A DNA stretch of 64,000 nt, from NCBI RefSeq assembly GCF_009766085.1, contig NZ_LMUF01000006.1, positions 156,202 through 220,201 on the forward strand, written 5' to 3'. Within the stretch, counting starts at the first letter, position 1, and the number at the start of each line of letters is the position of its first letter. A program made the position numbers and the translations under genes. The notes beneath the pieces were generated by a model. The model had not been told where the DNA came from. It did no database searches and saw only the letters and a list, made by a program, of their open reading frames with translations. Positions 36,710 to 45,488 of this stretch are shown one piece after another. The stretch is from Burkholderia sp. S171. Its GTDB lineage: Bacteria; Pseudomonadota; Gammaproteobacteria; Burkholderiales; Burkholderiaceae.

Positions 36710-37714
36710 ATGAGCGCTGTTGAAGACGCCGGGCCGCGAAAGGGGCGCCCGGCATTAAAACTAGTCAAAACCAACCAGTTGAACCGGGACGAATGGTTGA
36801 CGGTTCGCAAACGCGGGATCGGCAGTAGCGACGCCGGAGCCGCGGTGGGAGTCAATCCCTATCAGTCACCGCTCGAACTGTGGATGATCAAAACAGGCCG
36901 CGACGGCGGTTTGCCCAAGATCGATCTCAACGACGAGACAAGCCCGATGTACTGGGGGACATTGCTAGAACCGATAGTAGCTGCGCACTACACGAAGCGA
37001 ACGGGCAATCGCGTCAGACGCATCAACGCCGTTCTACAGCATCCGGACCCGGACAAAGCGTGGATGCTCGCCAACGTCGATCGTGAAGTGATCGGCTCAG
37101 GCGACGTCAAGATTCTTGAGTGTAAGACAGCCGGGGAATTCGGCGCTCGGCTATGGCGCGATGGGGTGCCGGAATACGTCGTGTGTCAAGTCCAGCACCA
37201 ACTGGCGGTGACCGGAAAGTCGGCAGCCGACGTGTGCGTGCTGGTGCGTGGCCAAGAGATTCGGATCTATCGAATCGATCGCGACGACGCGCTGATTGCG
37301 CGGCTCATCGAACTCGAGCGGCGTTTCTGGTCTCACGTCGAGATGGATATTCCACCACCTGCGGATGGAAGCGAATCTTCTGATGTCGCGCTACGGGCGC
37401 TGTATCCCCAGGACTCGGGGAATACGATTGACTTGACCAGCGACCGTGAATTTTCGTCAACGTTTGCCGATCTGGTGACGGTGCGTGAAGCGATCGACAA
37501 CAGCGTAAGGCTGGAAGCGCAATTAAAGCAAAAGATCCAGCAGCGTATGGCGGACGCGACGCGCGCAGTCTTTGAGACCGGATCGGTCAGTTGGAAACGC
37601 AGTAAGGACGGCAACGGCCTGGACATCGAAAAGCTCCTTCAAGCCCAGCCAGACCTGCTCACCCACTATCCCCTCAACAAACCCGGCAGTCGGCGGTTTC
37701 TCGTCAGCGTCTAA
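36710..37714 (+). CDS. YqaJ-family (lambda-exonuclease-like) recombination nuclease
   Basis: A 334-residue protein with the YqaJ nuclease fold: GIGSSDAGAAVGVNPYQSPL (38-57), LLEPIVAAHY with the catalytic Glu, DREVIGSGDVKILECKTAG with the D and ExK residues near 120-132, and CQVQHQLAVTGK. AAGGAG seven bases upstream sets the start. These exonucleases make 3' single strands for annealing-type recombination in phages and mobile elements; the usual RecT/Beta partner is not recognised nearby. Confidence 0.88.
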   Translation: MSAVEDAGPRKGRPALKLVKTNQLNRDEWLTVRKRGIGSSDAGAAVGVNPYQSPLELWMIKTGRDGGLPKIDLNDETSPMYWGTLLEPIVAAHYTKRTGNRVRRINAVLQHPDPDKAWMLANVDREVIGSGDVKILECKTAGEFGARLWRDGVPEYVVCQVQHQLAVTGKSAADVCVLVRGQEIRIYRIDRDDALIARLIELERRFWSHVEMDIPPPADGSESSDVALRALYPQDSGNTIDLTSDREFSSTFADLVTVREAIDNSVRLEAQLKQKIQQRMADATRAVFETGSVSWKRSKDGNGLDIEKLLQAQPDLLTHYPLNKPGSRRFLVSV

Positions 37715-37762
37715 GTTCCTTGTAACCAGCACATCTCGACGGCCTCCTTCGAGGGCTTTGCG

Positions 37763-37812
37763 CTGACCCTGCGCGTCACTGACCGTGCGGGGTCACTGTG
37801 CGTCTTTTTAAA
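37763..37812 (+). terminator. Probable terminator hairpin after yqaJ-type gene
   Basis: TGACCC and GGGGTCA arms with extra partial pairing around a short GC spacer, followed after a few bases by CTTTTT. The stem is imperfect, so confidence is moderate. Confidence 0.45.
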
Positions 37813-37824
37813 ATCGGAGTTTCT

Positions 37825-38130
37825 ATGTTCGAAGCAGCCAGGGCTCGCGAGTGGCCCGAGATTTTTGAGTCGGAATCACTCGCTCGGAATTACATAGCGG
37901 ACGCAGTGGTGATTGGGGCGCGTCCTTGGATTAGGCGGCTCGGCGGTTTGGTTTCGGGCAGCTTCATCATGATTAGCGGCAAAGACGTAAAACCGAAGGT
38001 GCCTGCGCTCGATACACCTGTTGCCGAATCGTCAACGTCTACTCGCGTGGAAGCCCAAATAGACGCCATCCAAGCGACCGAAAACCCAACGATCAACGAA
38101 ACCACATCTCATTCAAAGGAGCAGCAATGA
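37825..38130 (+). CDS. Small hypothetical ICE protein
   Basis: A 101-residue protein; the start is chosen for CGGAG six bases upstream. The N-terminal part is mixed, with a weak hydrophobic stretch (LGGLVSGSFIMIS); the C-terminal half is Ser/Thr-rich and probably disordered. It overlaps the next gene by ATGA. No domain is recognised. Confidence 0.6.
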   Translation: MFEAARAREWPEIFESESLARNYIADAVVIGARPWIRRLGGLVSGSFIMISGKDVKPKVPALDTPVAESSTSTRVEAQIDAIQATENPTINETTSHSKEQQ

Positions 38131-39134
38131 TCAAAGGACTTGCTATCACGCCTCCGATTCTCGGGCGTATTTCGATCGGGCGCGTTGTCGAGAAGAACGG
38201 CAAGCGCTTGCCGGAGAAAGACGACCAATTCACGGTCACCAGCCAGGTGCAAAACCGCGATGGATGGGTCCTGCATCCACTCGACGAGGAATTGAGAAAA
38301 GCGAACACCGGGAAGCTGCGCGCGATCCCGGTCCGGCTGCTGTTCAGCGATCCCGATCTGAGCCTGCGGGCCGAGTATTCGCTGTTCGACCGCGACACCG
38401 GTCGTCCAATCTGCGTGGGCAACGGTGAAACCTGCAAACGAGCGGGTGACAACGGCATCGAAAGCCTGCCGTGTCCATCGCCAGACGGCTGCGCGTTCGC
38501 CCAGGCGGGTGGCTGCAAGCCGTATGGGCGTCTCAACGTGCTGATCGGCGAGGAAGACGAGACGGGTTCGTTCATCTTCCGGACCACGTCGTACAACTCG
38601 ATCCGCACACTCTCCGCGCGGCTGCATTACTTCAGTGCAGTGTCGGGTGGGCTGCTCGCGTGTCTGCCACTGGAGCTCAAGCTGCGTGGCAAGAGCACCA
38701 CGCAAAGCTACCGAACAGCTATCTACTACGCAGATCTTGGTGTGCGTTTCGGCAGTTCGCTGGAGGAAGCCATCGTCCAGGCGCGCGAGCTGGATGCGCG
38801 CCGCCGGGAGGCGGGCTTCGATCAGACTGCGCTCGATGCGGCGGCGCGGGCCGGTTTCGCTAACGGTGCGTTTGAGGAGAGCGCCGAAGAAAGCGCTGCA
38901 GTGGCCAAGGAGTTCTATCCGGGCGCATCGGATAAGCGCGACGGCGAAGGCGGCGAGCGTGGCGAAGGCTTTCATCAAACTGGGCCAAACGCACCGGCTG
39001 TCCCAGCGAGGTCCGGCAAGAGGACTGCGGCGCGCAAAGCCGGCGGCAGGGGCGGCAGCCAGCACAGTAGCAAGCCGAGCCTGCTTGACAAGCTCAACGG
39101 TAAAGCGGCGTCGCTTTCGGGGAACGCAGCATGA
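38127..39134 (+). CDS. Cys-rich metal-binding protein (RDF-like family)
   Basis: A 335-residue protein of a type usually named hydrolase or metal-binding protein in Burkholderiales mobile elements, and akin to phage recombination-directionality-factor-like proteins. The Cys cluster spans GETCKRAGDNG, LPCPSPDGC and AGGCKPYGRLNVLI (about 105-140), followed by FRTTSYNSIRTL. The tail is Gly/Lys/Ala-rich and disordered. It is coupled by ATGA overlaps to genes on both sides. Function is inferred from family context only. Confidence 0.75.
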   Translation: MIKGLAITPPILGRISIGRVVEKNGKRLPEKDDQFTVTSQVQNRDGWVLHPLDEELRKANTGKLRAIPVRLLFSDPDLSLRAEYSLFDRDTGRPICVGNGETCKRAGDNGIESLPCPSPDGCAFAQAGGCKPYGRLNVLIGEEDETGSFIFRTTSYNSIRTLSARLHYFSAVSGGLLACLPLELKLRGKSTTQSYRTAIYYADLGVRFGSSLEEAIVQARELDARRREAGFDQTALDAAARAGFANGAFEESAEESAAVAKEFYPGASDKRDGEGGERGEGFHQTGPNAPAVPARSGKRTAARKAGGRGGSQHSSKPSLLDKLNGKAASLSGNAA

Positions 39135-39634
39135 ACGCCGCCGCTCACCCCACCGACATCCCCTGCTTTATCTGCCGGGATGGCCGGAGCTTACCGCTGT
39201 ACGGGGCTCATGACCCTGAACTGCCAGCGGGACTGTATCTGGGTCTCTTTCACGGACGCGATGCGCCCGATGCCGATATGGACGATTGGGGCTTTGCAGG
39301 CCCGGTCATCGGTCCGCTCGAATACGCGCACACCACCTACGCGTCGGAGGTCAAGCTGTGCTTCATCGACGGCCAACGCGCAGCGCTGTACTTCGCGGAT
39401 ACGGGCGACATCACCGACATGACGACGGGGAAATGCACGCCATGCCCGGAGGCCGTACTGAGCATTGTGCAGGATCTGATTGCCTTCGATGAGCGGTATT
39501 TCGGCGACTGGACGGTCTTTTACCACAAGGAGGAAATGCAGGAAGCGCAGCAGGCGCAGGAGCCGCCGGAAACGCGTGAACCACGATCTGGCAGCGCAAA
39601 CACAACCAGGGAGGAAAATCGAGAATGGAGTTGA
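39131..39634 (+). CDS. Hypothetical ICE protein, 167 residues
   Basis: It overlaps the preceding gene by 4 bases. An N-terminal CFICRDG could be part of a metal site together with CTPCPE near 97-102. The central part is acidic and aromatic; the last 35 residues are Glu/Gln-rich. No domain is recognised. It overlaps the following gene by 10 bases, so all genes from 37825 to 40758 probably form one transcript. Confidence 0.6.
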   Translation: MNAAAHPTDIPCFICRDGRSLPLYGAHDPELPAGLYLGLFHGRDAPDADMDDWGFAGPVIGPLEYAHTTYASEVKLCFIDGQRAALYFADTGDITDMTTGKCTPCPEAVLSIVQDLIAFDERYFGDWTVFYHKEEMQEAQQAQEPPETREPRSGSANTTREENREWS

Positions 39635-40758
39635 TCAACCGTGTCCAGCGTCGCGCTCCGCCCGCCGGATGCGCGCTCTGGCTGGCGTTCGCCTCGACTG
39701 CGACAGCGCTGTGCATCTCAGTGCTCGCGGGCTGGCAGCGCGGCGGCTGGTTCTCCGAGCGCGTTGCGTGGGTCGCCATCGGCGCCGTGCTGGTGGTCAG
39801 CGCCCACGTGTTGCCCGCGCTCTGTCGCACGGCTCCCATGATGGTGCGTGTCGTCGGGGGCGGACTTTGGGTCGTCTGCATGGCGGTGACGTGCTACGGC
39901 CACGCGACTTTCTTCCTGCTCGCGCAAGAACACACCGGGGCCAGGCGCGTAGCAGCATTGCCAGTTGTGGTCGTGCCCGCGGCGCCGGTGATCTCGCCGC
40001 CGGTTCCATCGGCTGCGCGCGGTCTGCCCATCATTGCAGCAGAACGCGCCGACGTGATAGCGGCTCTCTCTCGCGCGAATATGCGGCGTTGCATCCGTGA
40101 CTGTCCTGCATTACGCGTCACCCGAGTGTCGCTTGCCGCGAAACTCGATGCGTTGGATGTGGAGGCCAACGAAGCGAAACGGCGGCAGGCAGCCGAAGAC
40201 CGCCAGCGCGATGAAACGGAACGTGCGACGGCGACGCGTGACGCCTTGCGTGACTCGGTACGTGACGATCCGGTCACGAGTCGTCTGGCGACTTCGCTCG
40301 GTGTCACGGCCGCGCGCGTAGACCTCGCATCGGGACTCGTCTTCGCAGGTGTACTCGAATGCGTCGCGTGCCTGTTCTGGTTTCTGGCGTTGGGGCTGCC
40401 CGACTCGACACGTGAGCCGACACCGGCACATGACCCAGTAAAGGAAACGAGTCGTGACGCCTCGTCAGTCAGGCCGGAAGTCACCTGCGCTGACTCGCTG
40501 GCAATCAGCGCAGTCACGCCCGGTTCGTCGCCGGTCACAGCGAGTCACGCGGGCGTCATGCCCTCGCATCCAGCGGTCACGCCCGCAGGCACCGCGACCG
40601 CAGGTCAACCAGCGACCGAACTGGTGAAACTCGCGCAAGCCGTCCAGGCAAGACAGGTGCGCGCGACGGTCGCTGATATTCGCCGCCATCTTCGCTGCTC
40701 CCAGGCCAGGGCAGTTGCACTGCGCAGGCAGCTCGCCGAGCGCAACGTAACGGCATAA
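39625..40758 (+). CDS. Membrane protein with C-terminal DNA-binding-like segment
   Basis: A 377-residue protein with about three N-terminal spans (residues 15-35, 47-65, 72-92), a periplasm- or cytosol-facing coiled region (LAAKLDALDVEANEAKRRQ), one more span near 235-255, then a disordered Thr/Ser/Pro linker. The last 45 residues (VRATVADIRRHLRCSQARAVALRRQL) look like a helix-turn-helix. This shape is common in plasmid/ICE proteins of Burkholderiales but its function is not known. Confidence 0.65.
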   Translation: MELINRVQRRAPPAGCALWLAFASTATALCISVLAGWQRGGWFSERVAWVAIGAVLVVSAHVLPALCRTAPMMVRVVGGGLWVVCMAVTCYGHATFFLLAQEHTGARRVAALPVVVVPAAPVISPPVPSAARGLPIIAAERADVIAALSRANMRRCIRDCPALRVTRVSLAAKLDALDVEANEAKRRQAAEDRQRDETERATATRDALRDSVRDDPVTSRLATSLGVTAARVDLASGLVFAGVLECVACLFWFLALGLPDSTREPTPAHDPVKETSRDASSVRPEVTCADSLAISAVTPGSSPVTASHAGVMPSHPAVTPAGTATAGQPATELVKLAQAVQARQVRATVADIRRHLRCSQARAVALRRQLAERNVTA

Positions 40759-40760
40759 CC

Positions 40761-40786
40761 GCCGGGCCTCGTGCCCGGCTTTCTTT
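40761..40786 (+). terminator. Rho-independent terminator
   Basis: GCCGGGC and GCCCGGC arms with a CTCGT loop, followed by TTTCTTT, starting three bases after the membrane-protein stop. Confidence 0.8.
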
Positions 40787-40829
40787 CTCCAACCTTCAAC
40801 CACCTTAATGCCATACCGGCCGGAGGCCC

Positions 40830-41637
40830 ATGGACACCACCACCGATCTTGTAAAGAGCATCAGCATCGCCAACCTCGCCAACCAGCGCGCCGCCGTGGT
40901 CGAACGCGTCCGCTCAGCCCTCGACCTGCTCGCCGAAGCAGAACAGCTCGCACGCGCCGTGCACTCGGTTTTCCACGGCTCGTGATCGACAACAGCTACT
41001 CGCGGCGCGGAACACCGGTCGTCACCGGTGAATACGCGAACCGCGCCGATGCCGAGAAAGCCATCCTGCACACCATCGATACGCACGGCTGGAGCTTCCT
41101 GCTGTCCGAATCGGGATTGCGCACCTTCATGGACGCCCGCGCATGCGAGCAGTGGAACAAGCAGATTGCCGAGGCGATGTGCCGGAGCTGACAGCCGCCA
41201 ACATCGAGGCCACGTTCGTACAGCTCTACGGCGCGCGTGGCGACATGTTTGAGCGCGGCGTGATCGCCTGCTTCCGCCGGCTGTCGTGGGATTACAAAAC
41301 CAACCAACCGCTCAAATTCGGCAAGCGGATCATCGTGCGGTATCTGTTCGATCACGGCTCGCCCAATCACCGCGTCACCGATGAGCTGGACGACCTGATC
41401 CGCGTGTTCTGCGTGCTCGACGGCAAGCCCGAACCCGATCATCGGCACGGCGCCTACTGCCTGGTTTCGGACGCCCGGCAGGAACGGCGCACCGAAGCCG
41501 AAAACGACTACCTGCGGTTGCGCTGGTGCAAAAACGGCAACGGCCACCTGACATTCAGGCGGCCCGATTTGGTCGACCAGATGAACCTGATCCTCGCGAA
41601 GCATCACCCCAACGCGCTCGCCTCCAACGCGCGGTAG
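40830..41637 (+). pseudogene. DUF4942 protein with two single-base frameshifts
   Basis: Three consecutive frames make one DUF4942 protein. Frame 1 starts MDTTTDLVKSISIANLANQ and ends near 40965; frame 2 reads LGFPRLVIDNSYSRRGTPVV to about 41172; frame 3 reads GDVPELTAANIEATFVQLYG to the stop. One missing base at each joint (a C near 40964, a G near 41172) restores 269 codons plus stop. DUF4942 occurs on plasmids and ICEs and is sometimes linked to methyltransferase-like folds. Both losses are in short homopolymer runs, so sequencing error is a real alternative to decay. Confidence 0.82.
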
Positions 41638-41773
41638 TTTCCTGCCTCATCCACGCCGTTCACGACGCGTCCTGCGTCCGGCTGTTCTTCCCTTCCGTCT
41701 TTCCCTCTCGTTTAGCGAGTCCCGTATCCGACGGTGTCGGACGCATGTGCTCGCGTTTCATCCGGAGAAATTC

Positions 41774-42079
41774 ATGTCCGCAATCACGCTGATCTGCCGC
41801 AAAACGCCGCCCTCGAGCACGCTGAAGCTGCTTGGTGTCATCGCTGGCGTCGCCGTCGCCAGTTTGGCCGTTGCCGTCTGCTACGAGCAGTACCGCAAAA
41901 GGCGGGCTGCCCATGCACTAGCCGCGATGCCAGTCGCAGGAATCATCCTGCCGTATCTCGACGCGAACAGTCAGGCGCTCCTTGCCAGCCTGAGCAAGCG
42001 GGTGCCACCTGCTACGAGAACGCCCTCTGCTGGCGCGCGGCACCCCCACTCCAACGATCTACCCGACCTGAGCCGGTGA
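41774..42079 (+). CDS. Small single-span membrane protein
   Basis: A 101-residue protein; GGAG six bases upstream chooses ATG 41774 over an earlier one. One span (LLGVIAGVAVASLAVAVCY, about 20-38) is followed by a basic stretch and a second weak hydrophobic segment. The stop lies inside the terminator hairpin. Function unknown. Confidence 0.6.
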   Translation: MSAITLICRKTPPSSTLKLLGVIAGVAVASLAVAVCYEQYRKRRAAHALAAMPVAGIILPYLDANSQALLASLSKRVPPATRTPSAGARHPHSNDLPDLSR

Positions 42080-42101
42080 ATTTTCACCGGCTCTTTCATT
42101 T
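42070..42101 (+). terminator. Rho-independent terminator overlapping a stop codon
   Basis: GAGCCGGTG and CACCGGCTC arms with an AATTTT loop, followed by TTTCATTT. The TGA of the preceding gene is within the first arm/loop. Confidence 0.8.
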
Positions 42102-42165
42102 ATCGCGACCTCGTATCCGTCACGACCGGAGGTCCTTGCTCGCCCTTTATCTGGAGATATTCATC

Positions 42166-42552
42166 ATGCATCAGCTCACAAGACTCAAGCCGCTGTTCCA
42201 TCCCGGGCGGCTGCTCGTCGCCCCTGCGGCACACGCTGCGCTACGCGCGAACGGCATTCCGGTCATCAGCGTCCTGCTGCGCCACATTGCAGGCGACTGG
42301 GGCGACTTATCTGACGAGGACCGCCAGCAGAACGACCTGTCGATCGCTGCCGGCCTGCGCCTGCTGTCCCTCTATCGTCTGCCCGACGGTGCCAGGGTTC
42401 TGGTTGTCACCGAATGGGATCGCTCGCGCACCACGATCCAGCTCGTCGACGAGAACCGGCTCAAGCCGGCGGTCCCGCACACCCCGCAGCCTGCCCGGAG
42501 CTGGCATCCGGCCCAACTGCAACCTACCCAGCTCTGGAGCACACACGCATGA
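42166..42552 (+). CDS. Plasmid-related small protein, tandem copy 1
   Basis: A 128-residue protein sharing with the next gene the pattern G-P-I-x-tPaA-AL-a-GIP, LLRHIAGDWGDLSDEDRQQN, G-RLLS-Y and a C-terminal TEWDRSRTTIQL. The family is frequent on plasmids and ICEs with unknown function. A Pro/Gln-rich tail of about 30 residues is extra compared with copy 2. GGAG lies upstream of ATG 42166. It overlaps copy 2 by ATGA. Confidence 0.75.
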   Translation: MHQLTRLKPLFHPGRLLVAPAAHAALRANGIPVISVLLRHIAGDWGDLSDEDRQQNDLSIAAGLRLLSLYRLPDGARVLVVTEWDRSRTTIQLVDENRLKPAVPHTPQPARSWHPAQLQPTQLWSTHA

Positions 42553-42842
42553 GCACTTGCACGAAGGATGGGCCGCGCTTCCCGATCGGCAAGCCGATCA
42601 TCACCCCAGCCGCACAGGCAGCGCTGGAGGCGGCCGGCATACCGGGCGTCCTGTTACTAGCCCGCCATCTACACGGCGACTGGGGCGATCTGTCGAAGGA
42701 AGACCAGCTTCAGAACGATCTGGCGCTGCTGCTGGGCATGCGCCTGCTGTCGAGCTACGCGCTGCTGGATGGAGGAAAGGTCTCGATTATCACCGAGGCG
42801 GATCGCTCGGTGACGACGATCCTCTTACCCGATGGCTATTGA
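42549..42842 (+). CDS. Plasmid-related small protein, tandem copy 2
   Basis: A 97-residue protein with FPIGKPIITPAAQAALEAAG at the start, HLHGDWGDLSKEDQLQN in the middle and ITEADRSVTTILLP at the end. This is the typical form of the family; the neighbour is a diverged duplicate. Translation is coupled by a 4-base overlap. Confidence 0.75.
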   Translation: MSTCTKDGPRFPIGKPIITPAAQAALEAAGIPGVLLLARHLHGDWGDLSKEDQLQNDLALLLGMRLLSSYALLDGGKVSIITEADRSVTTILLPDGY

Positions 42843-42853
42843 TTGGAGGAAAG

Positions 42854-43201
42854 TCAGCGTCTGGCCAGCCTTCCGGCCAGGCGCTCAACAATCTCGATGA
42901 CCATGGCCCGGTCGTTACCGTTCAGCTTCGCTAGCAATTGCCCAAGGTACTTCGCCTGGTCACTGGTTCGGCCACTGGCTCCGGTCAGCAGGTCTGCCGC
43001 CTCGCACTCGAAGATGTCGGCCAACTCCACCAAGCGGGCCAAGGTCGGCATGACGAGGCCCCGCTCCATGCGCGACACCGCCTCGTTCCCAATCCCTAAC
43101 TGCTCCGCGACCTGCTCCTGAGTCAGGCCGCTCGCCACGCGGTGCCTCGCAATGACCCGTCCTACCACCTCAGCCAGTCGCTCAATGTCCGTATCCGGCA
43201 T
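42854..43201 (-). CDS. XRE-family transcriptional regulator
   Basis: A 115-residue protein. The HTH spans about residues 14-68: IARHRVASGLTQEQVAEQLG then NEAVSRMERGLVMPTLARL. A C-terminal helical part follows. GGAGAG lies five bases before the start. It points toward the tandem small genes and away from the GYF gene; the inverted repeat at 43264 is a candidate operator. Typical role: repressor of its own and neighbouring mobile-element genes. Confidence 0.85.
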   Translation of the reverse strand: MPDTDIERLAEVVGRVIARHRVASGLTQEQVAEQLGIGNEAVSRMERGLVMPTLARLVELADIFECEAADLLTGASGRTSDQAKYLGQLLAKLNGNDRAMVIEIVERLAGRLARR

Positions 43202-43263
43202 GCGCTCTCCATTTTCGACCTGAATGGTTGAGCATCGCCTTCAGCATATGAAGGACTTTTGAG

Positions 43264-43276
43264 GTTGACTGTCAAC
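43264..43276. promoter_or_regulatory. Candidate XRE operator
   Basis: GTTGAC-T-GTCAAC, a perfect inverted repeat in the divergent region, 63 bases upstream of the XRE start and 113 before the GYF gene. Position suits an operator; binding is inferred. Confidence 0.45.
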
Positions 43277-43388
43277 TTTTAAGGATGATTGCCGTTATTA
43301 CCAAAGATGCGCCGGCTTTTTGTTCGCGACAGATTCAATCGTTTTGCCGTAAAGGAACTCTTAGCTTCACCATCTCAAAGGAAAAAAC

Positions 43389-43928
43389 ATGGATTCATGG
43401 CATTACGAAAAAAATGGCCAACGCCACGGTCCGGTGTCCGACGCCGATATCTCCGCATTGGTGAACAACCGCGCGATCGACGCCCGGACGCTCGTCTGGC
43501 AGCAGGGGTTTCCGGATTGGACGCCGCTGTCAAAAACCAACTTGGCTGCCCACCTGAACAATGCCAGCGCGCCACCGGCACTCCCTGGAAGCAAGATCAA
43601 CAATGGCATCGTGTGGACGCTTGCCTTCGGCCCCCTGCTCGGCTTGGTATTACAAGGGGTGCTAGCCGCGATGTTTTCAGACAGTGGCAGCGACTTTAGC
43701 GACTTAGATTGGGGACACTTTTGGTATGCCACGGTGATCCTCAACGTTGGCCTGAGCATCTTCGACGTGCGCCAGTTGAAGAAGGCTGGAGTGGACACGA
43801 TTCAGATCAATCGATTCGCCTTTCTTGTCCCCGTCTATCTGTGGAAGCGATGCAAGGCGCTTCAGCAGAGCCCAGCCTACTTCTGGGTATGGATCGCAAC
43901 CTTTGTACTCAGTTGTTTTGCCGATTAA
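43389..43928 (+). CDS. GYF_2 (DUF4339) domain membrane protein
   Basis: A 179-residue protein. The N-terminal 55 residues are a GYF_2 domain: WHYEKNGQRHGPVSDADI, then LVWQQGFPDWTPL. Three hydrophobic segments follow (about 68-90, 108-125 and 160-177). GYF_2 domains are thought to mediate protein contacts at the membrane. AAAGGA about six bases upstream supports the start. A lipoprotein gene follows on the same strand. Confidence 0.8.
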   Translation: MDSWHYEKNGQRHGPVSDADISALVNNRAIDARTLVWQQGFPDWTPLSKTNLAAHLNNASAPPALPGSKINNGIVWTLAFGPLLGLVLQGVLAAMFSDSGSDFSDLDWGHFWYATVILNVGLSIFDVRQLKKAGVDTIQINRFAFLVPVYLWKRCKALQQSPAYFWVWIATFVLSCFAD

Positions 43929-43995
43929 CTTCCGAACGGTACCCAACAAAAGGGGCCGTTCGGATAACTCACTTCCTTGAAAGGAACATATAAAA

Positions 43996-45009
43996 ATGAA
44001 GAACCAGCGCCATACGGGGATTGCATGGCTCGTGCTGTGCATAACTTTCTCAGCAATGCTGAGCGCGTGCGGAAATCGAGTGCTCGACTATCGGAATGCA
44101 CAGATCAACAATGGCAAAATCTATGCGGGAGATTCGGATACTCCTTTTTCTGGGAAGCTTTCCAACATCCTATCCGGAGCCATCCTGGATAGGCAGCAAG
44201 GCTATTCCAAGTCTGTAGAATTCTCCTACATGGCAAGTCCCGTCTGTGATGTGCATGTCAAGGATGGGGTGCTCGACGGTGATGCCAAATGCAAGGCGAT
44301 TAATACCGATACCGTCGTCATGGAAATGACCTTCAGGCATGGGACGTTAGACGGCGACTTCGTTGTCTACGACAAGACGGGGGAGAATCATCTTGTCGAA
44401 GCCGCCTTCAAGAAAGGTATGCCAGATGGCAAAGTGAAAACGTACAGCCCTACGACATACAAGCTCGTACATCTGACCCGCTGGGACAATGGAACGCGAT
44501 CTGGCGATGACGAGACGTACGATCCCAATACGGGCGGATTGATTTTCAATGCACCGTATACGGACGGGAAGCTTGACGGCGAAGTGCGGAAATACTCGCC
44601 TGATGGCAAGCAACTGATCCATCGCAACACTTATGTAGACGGAATCGAACAAGGCCCGGAAGATGCCTACGATGCTGCGACGGGGAAGCACTTAGGCCAT
44701 GCCGAATGGGACGTCGGCAAGCCCAATGGCGATTACACTCAGTGGGATCTACAGGGGAACGTGGTCAAGCACATCACCTACGATCACGGAACCGATGTCG
44801 AAGTCGAAAAGAAGCAGGTCATCGAGAAACAGCAGGCCGAAGAGGCACAGCAGGCTCTGAGTGACCCTAGCATTTCCGGTTGTATCAACCAACTGAGCCA
44901 AGCGTACCTTACGGAACAGGGCAATACCGCTTATGTTCCAGTAGAGAAGACTCTTGCATTTCGCGACCAATGCCGTAACTCTGCCACTGCTCCACAAGCT
45001 GCGGACTGA
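43996..45009 (+). CDS. MORN/YwqK-repeat lipoprotein
   Basis: A 337-residue protein with a lipoprotein signal peptide ending LSAC (cleavage before Cys 26). The body holds repeated toxin-antitoxin-like YwqK/MORN units of the form DGxxDGxxxxY: GVLDGDAKCK, GTLDGDFVVYD, GMPDGKVKTY, GKLDGEVRKYSPDGK, GKPNGDYTQWD. The C-terminal 70 residues include a Lys/Gln/Glu-rich coiled coil and two Cys. It is exported and membrane-anchored. AAAGGA precedes the start. GC content is lower than in most neighbours, hinting at transfer. Confidence 0.85.
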   Translation: MKNQRHTGIAWLVLCITFSAMLSACGNRVLDYRNAQINNGKIYAGDSDTPFSGKLSNILSGAILDRQQGYSKSVEFSYMASPVCDVHVKDGVLDGDAKCKAINTDTVVMEMTFRHGTLDGDFVVYDKTGENHLVEAAFKKGMPDGKVKTYSPTTYKLVHLTRWDNGTRSGDDETYDPNTGGLIFNAPYTDGKLDGEVRKYSPDGKQLIHRNTYVDGIEQGPEDAYDAATGKHLGHAEWDVGKPNGDYTQWDLQGNVVKHITYDHGTDVEVEKKQVIEKQQAEEAQQALSDPSISGCINQLSQAYLTEQGNTAYVPVEKTLAFRDQCRNSATAPQAAD

Positions 45010-45315
45010 GTGCGCCCGAAAACGGCTGCGTTATCCACTTCAATCGTCATGATCAGTGACAGCGCGGCAACTAGGCGCTGTGGCTGGATTAACAAAGCGG
45101 ATGGCGCGGTCCTTCACCGCGACGGCACGTATATTCAGCCTCCGAGGGAAGCCCGAGCCCGAGGCTATAAAAACATGCCTAAAGTTGTATCAACTTCTTC
45201 CTATTGTGGTTGCTTGACTGTTGAGACCAACAAGGAAGCCATGCAAGTTACCAAAATACTTGGAGGGAATTTTCTTACAAGGTCAACCTGTGAACCCGAA
45301 GGGAGCCTGCGATAA
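45010..45315 (+). CDS. Doubtful small open frame after the lipoprotein gene
   Basis: A frame of 101 residues begins with GTG right at the lipoprotein stop; a shorter version starts at ATG 45175. The later part (SSYCGCLTVETNKEAMQVTK) is protein-like and of lower GC. No ribosome site or domain is evident. Confidence 0.25.
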   Translation: MRPKTAALSTSIVMISDSAATRRCGWINKADGAVLHRDGTYIQPPREARARGYKNMPKVVSTSSYCGCLTVETNKEAMQVTKILGGNFLTRSTCEPEGSLR

Positions 45316-45347
45316 ACGAGTATCTCCCGATCGGGGGGCGCGATCGA

Positions 45348-45376
45348 TGCCAGATGCACCACCGGTGCATCTGGCA
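45348..45376. terminator. Inverted repeat in convergent gap
   Basis: Arms TGCCAGATGCACC and GGTGCATCTGGCA with a 3-base loop, followed 12 bases later by a run of T. It lies between convergent genes and may act as a terminator for the plus-strand side. Confidence 0.5.
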
Positions 45377-45488
45377 CACCAATGTAGATATATTTTTTTC
45401 GGATCTGCGCCTTTCGAGCGTCGCTAACCGACCCGTTTCGGTCCTTCAATTTTCCGCGAAACAGTCATTCAAGTTGTGTCAGATTCGG

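Noticed and set aside
38109..39065. 318-codon minus-strand open frame
   Set aside because: It lies opposite the Cys-rich metal-binding gene, which has a ribosome site and coupled neighbours; the antisense product is Ala/Arg-biased.
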